Assembly: GCA_964351865.1 (NCBI GenBank)
Contig: CAYGPJ010000021.1
Location: 1 to 64,000, forward strand
DNA length: 64,000 bases
Source: JBCDJI01 sp964351865
GTDB lineage: Bacteria > Verrucomicrobiota > Verrucomicrobiia > Methylacidiphilales > JBCBYL01
Reading direction: 5' to 3'
Position numbers and translations under genes: made by a program. Shown here one piece after another: positions 52,173-61,078 of this stretch. The notes beneath the pieces are model-generated. The model was not told where the DNA came from. It did no database searches and saw only the letters and a program-made list of their open reading frames with translations. The stretch's first letter is position 1. Each line of letters starts with the position of its first letter.

Positions 52173-52993
52173 AATCATCTAGTCAAGATCAACCGACTGC
52201 CTCAGCATTCGCTACTTCCTGGAACAACCTTCCGCAAGGCTCTGTTTACACCCCCCAGCAATTTGAAGACTGGATGGCACCGCTTACCTCCAGTCATTTT
52301 ACTGCCAAGCGAGTATTGGAACTAGGTTGTGGCAACGGCAGCCTCCTGTTACACATGCTCAACTGGCAACCGGCCCAACTAACGGGGATCGATTTGGGGG
52401 ATTCCGTGCAATCAGCCAAAACAAATTTAGCCGCAACCGGCCAATCCAATTGGAACATCGAGCAAAATGACCTCGTCACCTATCGAGGTGAAAAAGCAGA
52501 CGTCGTCTATTGCATCGGAGTACTCCACCATTTAAAAAAGCCGGAGGAGGGATTTCGTTCCGTGATCGAAAACACCACTGCCGGAGGACATTTTCACTGC
52601 TGGGTTTACGCACATGAAGGAAATCTGCCCGTACGCCTGCTGGTAGAACCACTACGAAAGCTATGCTGCCGCCTTCCTTGGCAATTGACAAAATATGGTG
52701 TGGCCACACCACTCTCAGTTCCTGTATTTGTGGCCGCAAAATTGATTCAGTGTTTACCCCAATCCATTCTTAACCTACTTCCATTGGGGCACTATCTCCA
52801 GTGGCTGGGACAACGGGAGTGGAGCTTCGCACGCCACGTCGTTTTCGATCAACTAGTCACCCCTCAAACCGCCTACCTGAACCGAAAGACATTAGAGTCA
52901 TGGCTCGATTCACCAGAGATCGACCCGAACTCAACCTACCTTATTTTTCGAAATAAAAACTCATGGAAATTTGGAGGGAGACTCGTCTCCTGA
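52169..52993 (+). CDS. SAM-dependent methyltransferase, glycan locus
   Basis: A 274-residue protein. SAM-binding motif I is RVLELGCGNGSLLLHMLNWQ; motif II-like is LTGIDLGDSVQSAKTNLAAT; and ADVVYCIGVLHHLKKPEEGF (motif III region) is typical of class I methyltransferases acting on small molecules or sugars. It overlaps the asnB stop by four bases (ATGA) and its stop overlaps the next gene by one (TGATG), so the three are coupled. Substrate probably a surface sugar; unproven. Confidence 0.85.
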   Translation: MKSSSQDQPTASAFATSWNNLPQGSVYTPQQFEDWMAPLTSSHFTAKRVLELGCGNGSLLLHMLNWQPAQLTGIDLGDSVQSAKTNLAATGQSNWNIEQNDLVTYRGEKADVVYCIGVLHHLKKPEEGFRSVIENTTAGGHFHCWVYAHEGNLPVRLLVEPLRKLCCRLPWQLTKYGVATPLSVPVFVAAKLIQCLPQSILNLLPLGHYLQWLGQREWSFARHVVFDQLVTPQTAYLNRKTLESWLDSPEIDPNSTYLIFRNKNSWKFGGRLVS

Positions 52994-54303
52994 TGAAACC
53001 AGCACAGATCACCACCGTTTTTGACCCTGTCACCATGGGCATTCTGTGGATGATGTTTTTCTATTTGCACATCCTGGGAACTGATCCGGCTCGTCTCTTA
53101 AGTCCCCGGTTCGGGGTCATTTCACTACCGGATACCAATCAGATCATGGTTCAGGATTTTACTAACCTCTATCATTACGTGCGAGGAGTCTTCCAGCAGG
53201 TATCTGACAACCCCTACCGAATCAGTGAGATGAACCAAATGCTGACAGACTGGACCGGGGGTGCCGCTGGTTTCATGCCTTTTCTCAGTCCTCCTACCAT
53301 TTTACTTTCCTTTGGCCCGCTGACCATTTTCCCAGCGGGAATTGCCTATACGATCTGGATGGGGATTTCCTTTATGGGAGCCGCCTGGACAGTTGCGGCA
53401 TTCCGTAGGTTTCCGATAGCTGAGAAATGGTGGCCGCTCATTCTAGGCTGGGTCGCTTACTTTAATTTGACCTGCATGATGACGATTAACCTCGGTCAAA
53501 CTGTTTTCCTCACAAACACCGCCCTGCTGGCCATCTTATTACTCACTCGACGTCATTCGCGCGGAGCCACATGGAGCATTGCTCTACTGCTCCTGCTATT
53601 GACCGGAAAACCACAGGTCTCATTAGTCGCCGTATTTTACCTCGCGGCCGAGAGGCGCTGGAAGGAATTATGGCTAGCATCACTGACTTGTTTGCTTTTC
53701 TGCATCTTAGTGACACCGCTCTTCGGTTGGAGTTGGCCACTAGATTACATCCACGCCATGACCACTTATGGTAGTGAGACCGCTCCCGTTGAAATCAGTG
53801 AAACCATCGGCACCACCATCATGACGAACTTGCGCGCACTCTGTGTGGAGACCGGCACCATGAGTGACACTCTGGCAGTGCGTAGCAGTTGGCTGCTATT
53901 TCTCGCAGGTGGCAGCAGTTTGTATTTTTTAAAACGCCGCCTTCCCGTGCTACCCGCAGGCATAGTCTTCGCGTTGGCATGCATGGTCTATTTACTGACC
54001 TCACCACACCTCAACCCCCATGAGGATTTCCTACTGCTCCCGGCGGTTTATGCCGTGCTCGGCTCGCTGCCGGAACGAAAGCGTATCCACTGGTATGGGG
54101 CCTTGGCCCTTATGCTATGCGGGTTGCTGTTAAATATGGATATGGGGGCGGGCTTCTCCGCTTTTTTGCGCCCATTCCATACCGTGTTCTGGGCAAAACT
54201 ACTTTTCATGATTTACTTGCTTACCCTCGTCGGGCGATGCTACTCGGACAACGCTTTTTTTCTCCATCGGCAAACCACTGAGCAAGAAAAGAATTTACCC
54301 TGA
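52993..54303 (+). CDS. Multi-TM GT87/DUF2029-like glycosyltransferase, paralogue 1
   Basis: A 436-residue integral membrane protein with about nine to eleven helices. The first periplasmic-side loop has VQDFTNLYHYVRGVFQQVSD and FLSPPTILLSFGPLTIFPAG; later PLFGWSWPLDYIHAMTTYGS. This fits the GT-C-type DUF2029/GT87 families that use polyprenyl-phosphate sugars. A clear paralogue is at 55210-56484 (shared PFLSPPT, GPLTIFP, SWPLDYI, MTTYGS/MSTYGS). Starts with a one-base overlap of the methyltransferase stop. Its 3' end overlaps an opposite-strand methyltransferase by 64 bases. Activity is inferred. Confidence 0.72.
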   Translation: MKPAQITTVFDPVTMGILWMMFFYLHILGTDPARLLSPRFGVISLPDTNQIMVQDFTNLYHYVRGVFQQVSDNPYRISEMNQMLTDWTGGAAGFMPFLSPPTILLSFGPLTIFPAGIAYTIWMGISFMGAAWTVAAFRRFPIAEKWWPLILGWVAYFNLTCMMTINLGQTVFLTNTALLAILLLTRRHSRGATWSIALLLLLLTGKPQVSLVAVFYLAAERRWKELWLASLTCLLFCILVTPLFGWSWPLDYIHAMTTYGSETAPVEISETIGTTIMTNLRALCVETGTMSDTLAVRSSWLLFLAGGSSLYFLKRRLPVLPAGIVFALACMVYLLTSPHLNPHEDFLLLPAVYAVLGSLPERKRIHWYGALALMLCGLLLNMDMGAGFSAFLRPFHTVFWAKLLFMIYLLTLVGRCYSDNAFFLHRQTTEQEKNLP

Positions 54304-55025
54304 AAGGGCTCTATCCATCGCTCCAGTTTCATACAGATCCCGGAGTAATACGGCTTCCAACGGTGGGGAATCCTGAACACCATTGAATTGAGCACCAAAA
54401 GATAGCCAAATGATCCCCCGTAAGACTCTATTTCAAAATCAAAATCGTCTTTAAAAGATTTTTTCATATCATCTAGTTGGATACCCGCTTCGTTATCAGC
54501 AAATAGTGAATCAAAGCGGTACCATAGCTGCCTTAAATGCTCCGGCAACGATCCTGCCGGAGGCTCGGTGAAAACAAAATAGCCGCCAGGCTTCAAAATA
54601 CGATTGATCTCCCAGATCGCCTCATTGACGTGTGGGTGTAGGTGGTGCAACCCTCCAAAAACACAAACCAAATCCACGGAGGCATCCGGTAACCCTGTTT
54701 TCAGCACCGATGCCGTTTCCGCATGGCACTGGGGGTATCTGGCTTTAAATTTTTCAATCTCGACCGGAGAAATATCTATCCCAATGACTTGTGCGCCACC
54801 ATTTAAGAGATGCTGTGTTGATTCACCACTGCCACACATAGCATCCACCGTTTTCATCCCGCGGAGATCCAGTCCATTCGTCATTGGCTGGAACATGAAT
54901 TGATTCCGGTAAGCCTGACTGTATTCATCTCCATAATGAATTTCGTATTGTTTTGAAATCTGGTCATAATGCAGCCGCTGCATTGCTTCCGACTCATTAA
55001 GTGGGGGCATCCCTGTTTCAGACAT
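54240..55025 (-). CDS. SAM-dependent methyltransferase, opposite strand
   Basis: A 261-residue methyltransferase (start ATG 55025; 55031 also possible). Motif I is KTVDAMCGSGESTQHLLNGG, motif II VIGIDISPVEIEKFKARYPQ, and LVCVFGGLHHLHPHVNEAIW with RILKPGGYFVFTEPPAG is typical of UbiE/class I enzymes. The C-terminus, from FKDDFDFEIESYGGSFGYLL on, overlaps the 3' end of the preceding plus-strand gene by 64 bases. It is the only minus-strand gene inside the glycan cluster, probably a recent insertion or an independent unit. Confidence 0.85.
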   Translation of the reverse strand: MSETGMPPLNESEAMQRLHYDQISKQYEIHYGDEYSQAYRNQFMFQPMTNGLDLRGMKTVDAMCGSGESTQHLLNGGAQVIGIDISPVEIEKFKARYPQCHAETASVLKTGLPDASVDLVCVFGGLHHLHPHVNEAIWEINRILKPGGYFVFTEPPAGSLPEHLRQLWYRFDSLFADNEAGIQLDDMKKSFKDDFDFEIESYGGSFGYLLVLNSMVFRIPHRWKPYYSGICMKLERWIEPFQGKFFSCSVVCRWRKKALSE

Positions 55026-55209
55026 AACCACAGACTAGATACTTACTGCCAAGCCGTAAAGCTTCACCGCGTTCAGCCATCGCGCTTCGTGGCTATTTTA
55101 TCCTTTTAACCACCCAGGGATGCTGGCATATCTCGATGACTCTTCCGATCCCTCACACTATTTACTTCATACCAGCCCAGTTCCATCACCTCATTTCCCT
55201 TAGTTTAAA

Positions 55210-56484
55210 ATGAAACAATTCAAGCCGGATCCCTTGGCGCTTTGCCTATTATTTGCGGCCTGGCTTTTCATGGTTTCGGGTTTTGCGTTTAGTGATAAAC
55301 TGCTCTCACCCCAATTCGGATTCTACCAGCGATCCAGCCAATCCGGACCCTATGGCACACTGGATTTCCCAACACTTTACCATTTCGTAAAGGCCACACT
55401 CAGTTCAGAATATTCTCATCCCTACCGACCTGAGCAAATGCCGCTCATGCTGGAAAGTTGGACCGGGCCACAGCAGCACACGATGCCATTCCTGAGTCCA
55501 CCAACGGCTGTCCTGTCCATGGGGCCGCTCACCATCTTCCCCCCCGGCATTGCCTGGTCGATTTGGACTTTCGCTTCCATCGTGGTGGGGGCTTCGATGG
55601 TCACTTATCTGAAAAGCCTACTTCCCGAAGAAATCCATGCCGCCCGATGGATTATCTATGCCGGAATGATCAGCTTGAATGTGTTTGCGCTGCTGCTCCA
55701 CGGTCAAACAACCATAATGACCACCGCCGCACTGTTAGCTCTCTATGCGCTTAGCCTCACGCCTTCGTCACTCCGTAACGATATCATCATGGCAGCTATT
55801 CTTACTCTCATGACTGGCAAACCTCAGGTCGCGCTAGTCGCTATCCTGTTCCTGGTGAGCATAAAAAAATGGCGCAGCTTGGGTTTGGCCGCCTGCCTTA
55901 CCTTGACTACCTGCCTGGTGTTGACCCCATGGTTCGGATATTCATGGCCGCTGGATTATATCAAAACTATGTCCACTTATGGTAGTGATTCAGCATTCGC
56001 TGCGATTGCCGATCAAGTAGGAACTCTCGTCATGACCAATTTCCGCGCCTTCGTCAGCGGACCCGGCTGGATATCAAGCGGAGTCGCCAGTCAAATCAGT
56101 TGGCTGCTATTTATACTCAGTTCATGCCTGTTAATCGGATACAGTTTTATCAAAAAAAATCAGCCCGCCGAAATCTACTTCGCGCTGGCCGCCATGATTT
56201 ACCTACTGTTCTCACCACATCTCAATGGCTATGAAGATCTACTTATGATACCTGTAGTCATACTGTGGTTACGTCACACTCGAGCCTCCTCGAAAGAAAT
56301 CATTGGACTTCTCATCTGCATGCTGATTATCTCGGACACCAGTATGGGAATTCGCTCTACTTTCCCTGCCCTCCAGAATTTTAATCATGTCTTTTTGATT
56401 AAACTACTTTTAGGCATCATTATTCTCATCCGGATCATCAAATCAAAAGATTCGGAACCATCATCGCTAGCAGCCTCCAATTGA
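55210..56484 (+). CDS. Multi-TM GT87/DUF2029-like glycosyltransferase, paralogue 2
   Basis: A 424-residue membrane protein with the same helix pattern as the gene at 52993. Matching blocks: FPTLYHFVKATLSSEYSHPY, PFLSPPTAVLSMGPLTIFPP, PWFGYSWPLDYIKTMSTYGS and LLFSPHLNGYEDLLMIPVVI. This is a tandem duplication in which one copy was separated by a minus-strand methyltransferase. Likely a GT-C-type transferase using a lipid-linked donor in the periplasm. No catalytic residue can be named with confidence. Confidence 0.72.
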   Translation: MKQFKPDPLALCLLFAAWLFMVSGFAFSDKLLSPQFGFYQRSSQSGPYGTLDFPTLYHFVKATLSSEYSHPYRPEQMPLMLESWTGPQQHTMPFLSPPTAVLSMGPLTIFPPGIAWSIWTFASIVVGASMVTYLKSLLPEEIHAARWIIYAGMISLNVFALLLHGQTTIMTTAALLALYALSLTPSSLRNDIIMAAILTLMTGKPQVALVAILFLVSIKKWRSLGLAACLTLTTCLVLTPWFGYSWPLDYIKTMSTYGSDSAFAAIADQVGTLVMTNFRAFVSGPGWISSGVASQISWLLFILSSCLLIGYSFIKKNQPAEIYFALAAMIYLLFSPHLNGYEDLLMIPVVILWLRHTRASSKEIIGLLICMLIISDTSMGIRSTFPALQNFNHVFLIKLLLGIIILIRIIKSKDSEPSSLAASN

Positions 56485-56497
56485 CGGATACATCTGC

Positions 56498-57235
56498 ATG
56501 CTGCCTACCCCTATGTTTAAAATCATCCGTCAGGAAGCTGACTGGATCATTGCCGAAAAACCCGCTCCGCTACTCATTCATCCCACCCGTCCGGATGGCG
56601 AACCTACCTTTTGGAATGCCTTACAGGAAGAATTTCCGAATGAATCACTCTGCCTGATGAATCGACTAGACCGTGAGACCAGCGGGTTGGTGCTGATCAG
56701 CAGAAACACCGTGGCAGCTTCAACCCTAGGCAAAATGGTGATGGCACGCCAAATTCACAAAAGCTACTTAGCGCTGGTCGCAGGTGAAGCTCCGGTGGCA
56801 GGAGTGATCGACCAACCCATTGGCAGAAAATCCGATTTTGAAGCATCCGATATTTACGTCCTGCAAATCATCCATCCAGAGGGTAAATCGGCTGAGACCC
56901 ATTACCGTCGGATCGAAACCAGAGTCTATAAAGGCCAACCGATTTCGCTGTTGGAAGTCGAATTACTGACCGGTCGGATGCATCAAATCCGTGTCCACTT
57001 GCAATCGATTGGGCACTCGGTCATCGGCGATAAACTCTACGGTCCAGATACCAGCTACTACCTGCGCGTCGTCGAAAACGGATGGAGTGAAGATATGAAA
57101 GACCGGTTGTATATCCGCCGACAGGCACTACACGCTTCAAATATGGAATTCCAATGGCAGGGAACAAGCATTTCCACCCACTCTTCGCTACCAAAGGATC
57201 TGCTTGAATTCTGGAATTCCTGCAAACCGCTCTGA
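56498..57235 (+). CDS. RluA-family pseudouridine synthase
   Basis: A 245-residue enzyme. Active-site segment CLMNRLDRETSGLVLISRNT contains the catalytic Asp (the usual HRLD appears as NRLD). Then KMVMARQIHKSYLALVAGEA, HPEGKSAETHYRRIE, LLEVELLTGRMHQIRVHLQS and HSVIGDKLYGPD, all standard. It isomerises a uridine in rRNA or tRNA. No S4 domain is present, so it is the short RluA/RluC-related kind. ATG at 56498; a second ATG at 56513 is possible. Follows the membrane protein on the same strand by 13 bases. Confidence 0.9.
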   Translation: MLPTPMFKIIRQEADWIIAEKPAPLLIHPTRPDGEPTFWNALQEEFPNESLCLMNRLDRETSGLVLISRNTVAASTLGKMVMARQIHKSYLALVAGEAPVAGVIDQPIGRKSDFEASDIYVLQIIHPEGKSAETHYRRIETRVYKGQPISLLEVELLTGRMHQIRVHLQSIGHSVIGDKLYGPDTSYYLRVVENGWSEDMKDRLYIRRQALHASNMEFQWQGTSISTHSSLPKDLLEFWNSCKPL

Positions 57236-57243
57236 GGGAAATT

Positions 57244-58725
57244 CTACACGAGACTCCGCATAAAACTCCACAAATCCGTCCCCTCCAATTCGTCCTGGCT
57301 CATCTGCTGCACGATTTTCCAGTTCTCCGATTTCGGCCATTTCGAGTTTACTTGCTTAACATCCTCATAGGGGCGGGGTGCCCGAAACTTCCCACCTAAC
57401 ACCTGCTTGACCGCGCGGGTACTGAAATAATTTTCCAGCGCCCGACGCTCCAGAATATGGCACTTAATCCCTATCCGCCGACAAGATTCACGAAACGCTT
57501 TGTGATTAGGTGAGATGGGAGCACTTGACGATCGCTTTTCACTATCAACCAATGCATAAACATCGTCGCATATTTTTTTCACTTCTCGCAGTTCATCCTC
57601 ACGTTGCCCATTGATCATACTACTTCCTCCCAACGGCATTAACACCACATCATGATCTCGTTTGATTTTTGATAGCATTTTACGCAACGCCTTAATCTCT
57701 GTCGGTCCTTCCACCAGCAACAACTTGTGATTATTCCCATTGTTGGAAACCGGCACCTGCATTTCACCCAGCGTCAGACTCAGCCGTTTACCGGGACGAT
57801 AAGGTTCAATCACCGAACGCTCATCACCCTTAAGTCGACTCACTTGGTATAAATGATCACTAATGCTCTGAGCCAATCCGGTGTGATGGGTGGAAGTCAG
57901 CAAGCCATACTGGGCATAGCCGGCTAGCTGTGTCACAAAATCTGTCTGAACCGAAGGGTGTAGGTGAGCTTCCGGTTCATCGACCAGGATGAAACTCGGC
58001 TTGGCTAATGCCGCTTGCAGAAAAATCAGAAAGCACTGGCCGACACCACTTCCCAGTTCCCCCGTCGGCATCCAGTCGCCGTTGACCCTGAAACCGGCAT
58101 CGCCCTGGCTACCGGTTTCATAACAAAACTCATCCAATCCAAAAACGGCTGCCACATCCTGACCGACGGAGTTCAGTAATTCCAAACCCTGCACCGATTT
58201 ACCCTCATACAGTTCACGGCATTTTTGAAAAAAAGGTTCACCAAAGATCACATCATAACTTTTCCCGCTGCTCCCATGAGTTTGAAACGGGCGAAACGGT
58301 CCGACATAAAACATGCGAGACAATGCGTCCAGATCACGAATAATGTGGCTGTCGCGCGGCAGCAAATTCCCACATTTCCACCGAATCTGGCCATCGCGCC
58401 GGAAAATCAGATCTAACTCGCACCCGCCACTTTCCAACTCCACCACCAATGGATCACGATTGTGCAGATGAAAAAAGCGATCGCGGTCCACTCCTTCCGG
58501 CAATTCCGGTAAATCAAAGGTGAAATCGTCTCCGGGCTGAAAGTGATCCAGTTTATAGGCCAGATCTTTGAACAATGTTCGCAGATCAAAGAACAGCCGC
58601 AGCATCGTCGACTTGCCGGAATTATTCTCCCCGATAAATCCAGTGATCCCCCGCTTCAGTACAAATCCCGATGGAGCCTGTCCACCAAAGCACCGATAAT
58701 TTTTGACACTGATCCTGAGCCGCAC
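57244..58725 (-). CDS. OLD-family ATPase-TOPRIM nuclease
   Basis: A 493-residue protein. The N-terminal ABC-like ATPase has RISVKNYRCFGGQAPSGFVL, TGFIGENNSGKSTMLRLFFD (Walker A) and FILVDEPEAHLHPSVQTDFV (Walker B with signature). The C-terminal TOPRIM region starts KLLLVEGPTEIKALRKMLSK and continues VVLMPLGGSSMI and DDVYALVDSEKRS with the acidic metal site. This matches OLD (overcoming lysogenization defect) nucleases. There is no helicase partner (GajB-like) or reverse transcriptase beside it, so it is a stand-alone, class-1-like copy. An anti-phage role is known for relatives but not shown here. Confidence 0.88.
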   Translation of the reverse strand: MRLRISVKNYRCFGGQAPSGFVLKRGITGFIGENNSGKSTMLRLFFDLRTLFKDLAYKLDHFQPGDDFTFDLPELPEGVDRDRFFHLHNRDPLVVELESGGCELDLIFRRDGQIRWKCGNLLPRDSHIIRDLDALSRMFYVGPFRPFQTHGSSGKSYDVIFGEPFFQKCRELYEGKSVQGLELLNSVGQDVAAVFGLDEFCYETGSQGDAGFRVNGDWMPTGELGSGVGQCFLIFLQAALAKPSFILVDEPEAHLHPSVQTDFVTQLAGYAQYGLLTSTHHTGLAQSISDHLYQVSRLKGDERSVIEPYRPGKRLSLTLGEMQVPVSNNGNNHKLLLVEGPTEIKALRKMLSKIKRDHDVVLMPLGGSSMINGQREDELREVKKICDDVYALVDSEKRSSSAPISPNHKAFRESCRRIGIKCHILERRALENYFSTRAVKQVLGGKFRAPRPYEDVKQVNSKWPKSENWKIVQQMSQDELEGTDLWSFMRSLV

Positions 58726-58815
58726 GTCTTATTCTGTATCAATACCACCACAACTCAAGCTCGGAGCAATAAACTCCCCCCTGTGCAAATTCAATTTAAA
58801 GCGTATGTTATTAGA

Positions 58816-60246
58816 ATGAAAATTCTTGTGACCGGAGCCACGGGTTACGTCGGAGGTCGTCTCATCCCACGCTTATTGGAACAAGGCCATGAAGTCTGGG
58901 CCTTGGCTCGCCACCCTGAGCATCTTGCCGGCCGTCCTTGGTCTGACCAGATTCATATCTGGCAAGGAGATTTACTGGAAGCCGATTCCCTTTCAGAACT
59001 GGACCAGAAAAACCTACCACATTTCGATGCCGCCTACTATCTCATCCATTCCATGCACGGAAGTGGCGACTTCCACCAAAACGACGTCACAGCGGTTAAA
59101 CACTTCACCACTTGGTTAGCGGGTCGTGTGGATCATGTCATTTATTTAGGAGGACTGTTACCGCGTGAACACGGAAACTCGCGCCACCTGCAAAGCCGGG
59201 CTGACACCGGTAAGTTACTCACAGAACGATTACCCGTCACCGAATTCCGCGCTGGCCCCATCATCGGCTCCGGCTCGGCTTCTTTCGAAATGGTCCGCTA
59301 TCTGACCGAAAGACTCCCCGCCATGATCGCACCAAAGTGGATCTTAAATAACGTCCAAACCATAGCGATTCGCGACGTGCTGGCATACCTCATCGCCATC
59401 CTCAACCATTCGCCCAGTGGAATTATCGAAATCGGTAGCAATCAACTCACCTTTCGTGACATGATGCTGATTTATGCCGAAGAACGCGGCTTTAAACGAA
59501 TTATTGTCCCCGTTCCGGTGTTGGCCCCCACGCTGGCGGCTCTCTGGGTGGGCCTCGTCACTCCCATCACCAACCGCCTGGCTGTTCCGCTAGTCCAGGG
59601 CGTCATTCACCCCGTCCTAGCCGACACCTCAAAAGCCGAACGCCTTTTCCCGGATATCCAACCCGCCAACTACCGAACATCGGTGCAGCGAGCTCTGGTA
59701 AAAATAGATCACGGTGACATTGAAACCCGTTGGACCCAAGCTCTCACCTCGAAGCCTTACGAACTCATCGACTGGGAGGGTATCATCCGTGAAGTGCGGC
59801 GCCGACCAGTCAAAGCAGCGCCGGAGCGAGTCTTTAAAACCATCACTTCGCTCGGGGGAGAAAAAGGCTGGTTGGTTTGGAATTGGGCATGGAAAGCCAG
59901 GGGTATACTGGATCAGATGATCGGCGGCCCGGGACTGCGTCGTGGACGTCGTCACCCGCAAGAGCTCCAGCCCGGAGAAACTCTCGATTTCTGGAGAGTT
60001 GAAAAAGTCGAATCTCCGCGATTACTACGCCTGCGGGCGGAAATGAAAGTACCCGGTAAAGCGTGGCTGCAATTTGAAATCGAACCCGACGGCGAAACTG
60101 GCAATAGTATCCTAACCCAAACCGCCTTCTTCCGTCCTAAAAGCCTACCCGGCTTCCTCTACTGGTGGTTACTCTACCCACTGCACGCCCTCATCTTCAG
60201 CGACATGATCAATGCCCTAGTCGCCGATGCCGAACACTCATCATGA
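58816..60246 (+). CDS. SDR-SRPBCC fusion, DUF2867-type
   Basis: A 476-residue protein from the ATG at 58816. The N-terminal atypical SDR domain (ILVTGATGYVGGRLIPRLLE, YYLIHSMHGSGDFHQNDVTA, LTERLPVTEFRAGPIIGSGS) binds NAD(P)H. The C-terminal half, from about residue 320, is a DUF2867/SRPBCC region (KGWLVWNWAWKARGILDQMI, LDFWRVEKVESPRLLRLRAE, LPGFLYWWLLYPLHALIFSD). This known fusion type is often linked with photolyase or carotenoid loci; function unclear. Divergent from the OLD gene. A 36-bp perfect palindrome begins one base after its stop codon. Confidence 0.82.
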   Translation: MKILVTGATGYVGGRLIPRLLEQGHEVWALARHPEHLAGRPWSDQIHIWQGDLLEADSLSELDQKNLPHFDAAYYLIHSMHGSGDFHQNDVTAVKHFTTWLAGRVDHVIYLGGLLPREHGNSRHLQSRADTGKLLTERLPVTEFRAGPIIGSGSASFEMVRYLTERLPAMIAPKWILNNVQTIAIRDVLAYLIAILNHSPSGIIEIGSNQLTFRDMMLIYAEERGFKRIIVPVPVLAPTLAALWVGLVTPITNRLAVPLVQGVIHPVLADTSKAERLFPDIQPANYRTSVQRALVKIDHGDIETRWTQALTSKPYELIDWEGIIREVRRRPVKAAPERVFKTITSLGGEKGWLVWNWAWKARGILDQMIGGPGLRRGRRHPQELQPGETLDFWRVEKVESPRLLRLRAEMKVPGKAWLQFEIEPDGETGNSILTQTAFFRPKSLPGFLYWWLLYPLHALIFSDMINALVADAEHSS

Positions 60247-60282
60247 AAATCTTGAATGTATCACGTGATACATTCAAGATTT
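60247..60282. promoter_or_regulatory. 36-bp perfect palindrome
   Basis: AAATCTTGAATGTATCAC (60247-60264) is followed directly by its exact reverse complement, GTGATACATTCAAGATTT (60265-60282), with no spacer, centred on CACGTG. It starts right after the TGA of the SDR-SRPBCC gene and ends 15 bases before a -35-like TTGACA. It may act as an operator for the small peptide gene or as a transcript end of the gene before it. No T-run follows beyond ATTT, which favours a protein-binding site. Confidence 0.6.
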
Positions 60283-60297
60283 AGTCAGCGATGTGTA

Positions 60298-60326
60298 TTG
60301 ACATCCGTTCGCTAAACTCATAACAA
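60298..60326 (+). promoter_or_regulatory. Promoter for 41-residue peptide gene
   Basis: TTGACA at 60298-60303, a 17-base spacer, and TAACAA at 60321-60326. The -35 is consensus; the -10 is fair. A short inverted repeat, GTGAA-CA-TTCAC, sits between the promoter and the ATG. No Shine-Dalgarno precedes the ATG at 60352. Confidence 0.5.
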
Positions 60327-60351
60327 ATCAATAGTGAACATTCACCACGAC

Positions 60352-60477
60352 ATGTTAAACCTGAAAGCCCTTGCCTCTTGGAAAGCGGCTGCTGTCGTGT
60401 CTGTATCCTCCGTCTCTGTGGTGGCCGTGGTGGTCATTTCAGTCGCCGTCGGATCGGTCTGTGGGGGTTCCTGGTAA
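60352..60477 (+). CDS. 41-residue Val-rich hydrophobic peptide
   Basis: A compact frame giving a 41-residue peptide: a short basic start (MLNLKALASWKAA), then a Val/Ser/Ala membrane-like segment (AVVSVSSVSVVAVVVISVAV), ending GSVCGGSW. Its own promoter lies upstream and a strong rho-independent terminator follows 30 bases after the stop, so a discrete small transcript is encoded. This is the layout of small membrane peptides, including some type I toxins, secreted peptides with a C-terminal Gly-Cys-Gly-Gly motif, or a noise frame inside a small RNA. The GSVCGGSW end could also be a processing site. Function unknown. Confidence 0.5.
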   Translation: MLNLKALASWKAAAVVSVSSVSVVAVVVISVAVGSVCGGSW

Positions 60478-60507
60478 AACACTAAAATAAAAACTACCGG
60501 AATTTTG

Positions 60508-60540
60508 AAACCCACCGCAGACCGTGCGAGTGGGTTTTTT
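60508..60540 (+). terminator. Strong rho-independent terminator
   Basis: AAACCCACCGCA pairs with TGCG and GTGGGTTT around a five-base loop (GACCG) with one A bulge, followed by a run of T (60535-60540) and ATTTT. Textbook terminator, about 30 bases after the stop of the 41-residue frame. Confidence 0.85.
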
Positions 60541-60609
60541 ATTTTCCACTTCCTCTTCGCACATCTTCTCCGGCGGTTTCACTCATTCCACAAAATAAGG
60601 AAAAACGAG

Positions 60610-60798
60610 ATGAAAACGAACGAACAAGATCAATACCTGGCACACGAAGCCATCGCCATGATGGAAAACGGCAGACCGACGCCTACGCGGCAAAAGCGGT
60701 TGCTCATCGACGGACTCACCCGTGACTGGACGGCAACGTATATCCACTTCGGAAATACGCCCCCAAGTCATGGTTTGAATGTTGGAACTACGCGGTAG
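60610..60798 (+). CDS. Small 62-residue hypothetical protein
   Basis: Starts at the ATG at 60610 with an AAGGAAAAACGAG site, giving MKTNEQDQYLAHEAIAMMEN and then RPTPTRQKRLLIDGLTRDWT. Soluble and helical at the start, with a basic middle; no membrane helix. It sits just after the strong terminator of the peptide gene. No homology is recognised. The ribosome site and codon look make it more plausible than a chance frame. Confidence 0.5.
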   Translation: MKTNEQDQYLAHEAIAMMENGRPTPTRQKRLLIDGLTRDWTATYIHFGNTPPSHGLNVGTTR

Positions 60799-61078
60799 TT
60801 GGCATTGAAATTGCTAATCCAAATTGATGGAATACCGACCAATAACAAAAGGCACCCAAAAAACGAAATGGATCAAAGCCGGCCAGCGACGCTGGTGGCT
60901 TAATCTGAATTCGGTCCCTTTTGACGGGCTCCGTTCCTGAAGCAACGCTCAGGCCGGACCGTCTGAAGAGACGATGATTCCGGCACCGGGTAGGCTGTGA
61001 ATCAGAATTCTCCATTCGTTCACAAGAATGACACCAAAAATGCATCTGCCCGGAGAACACTGGAAAGGAAGGAACACT

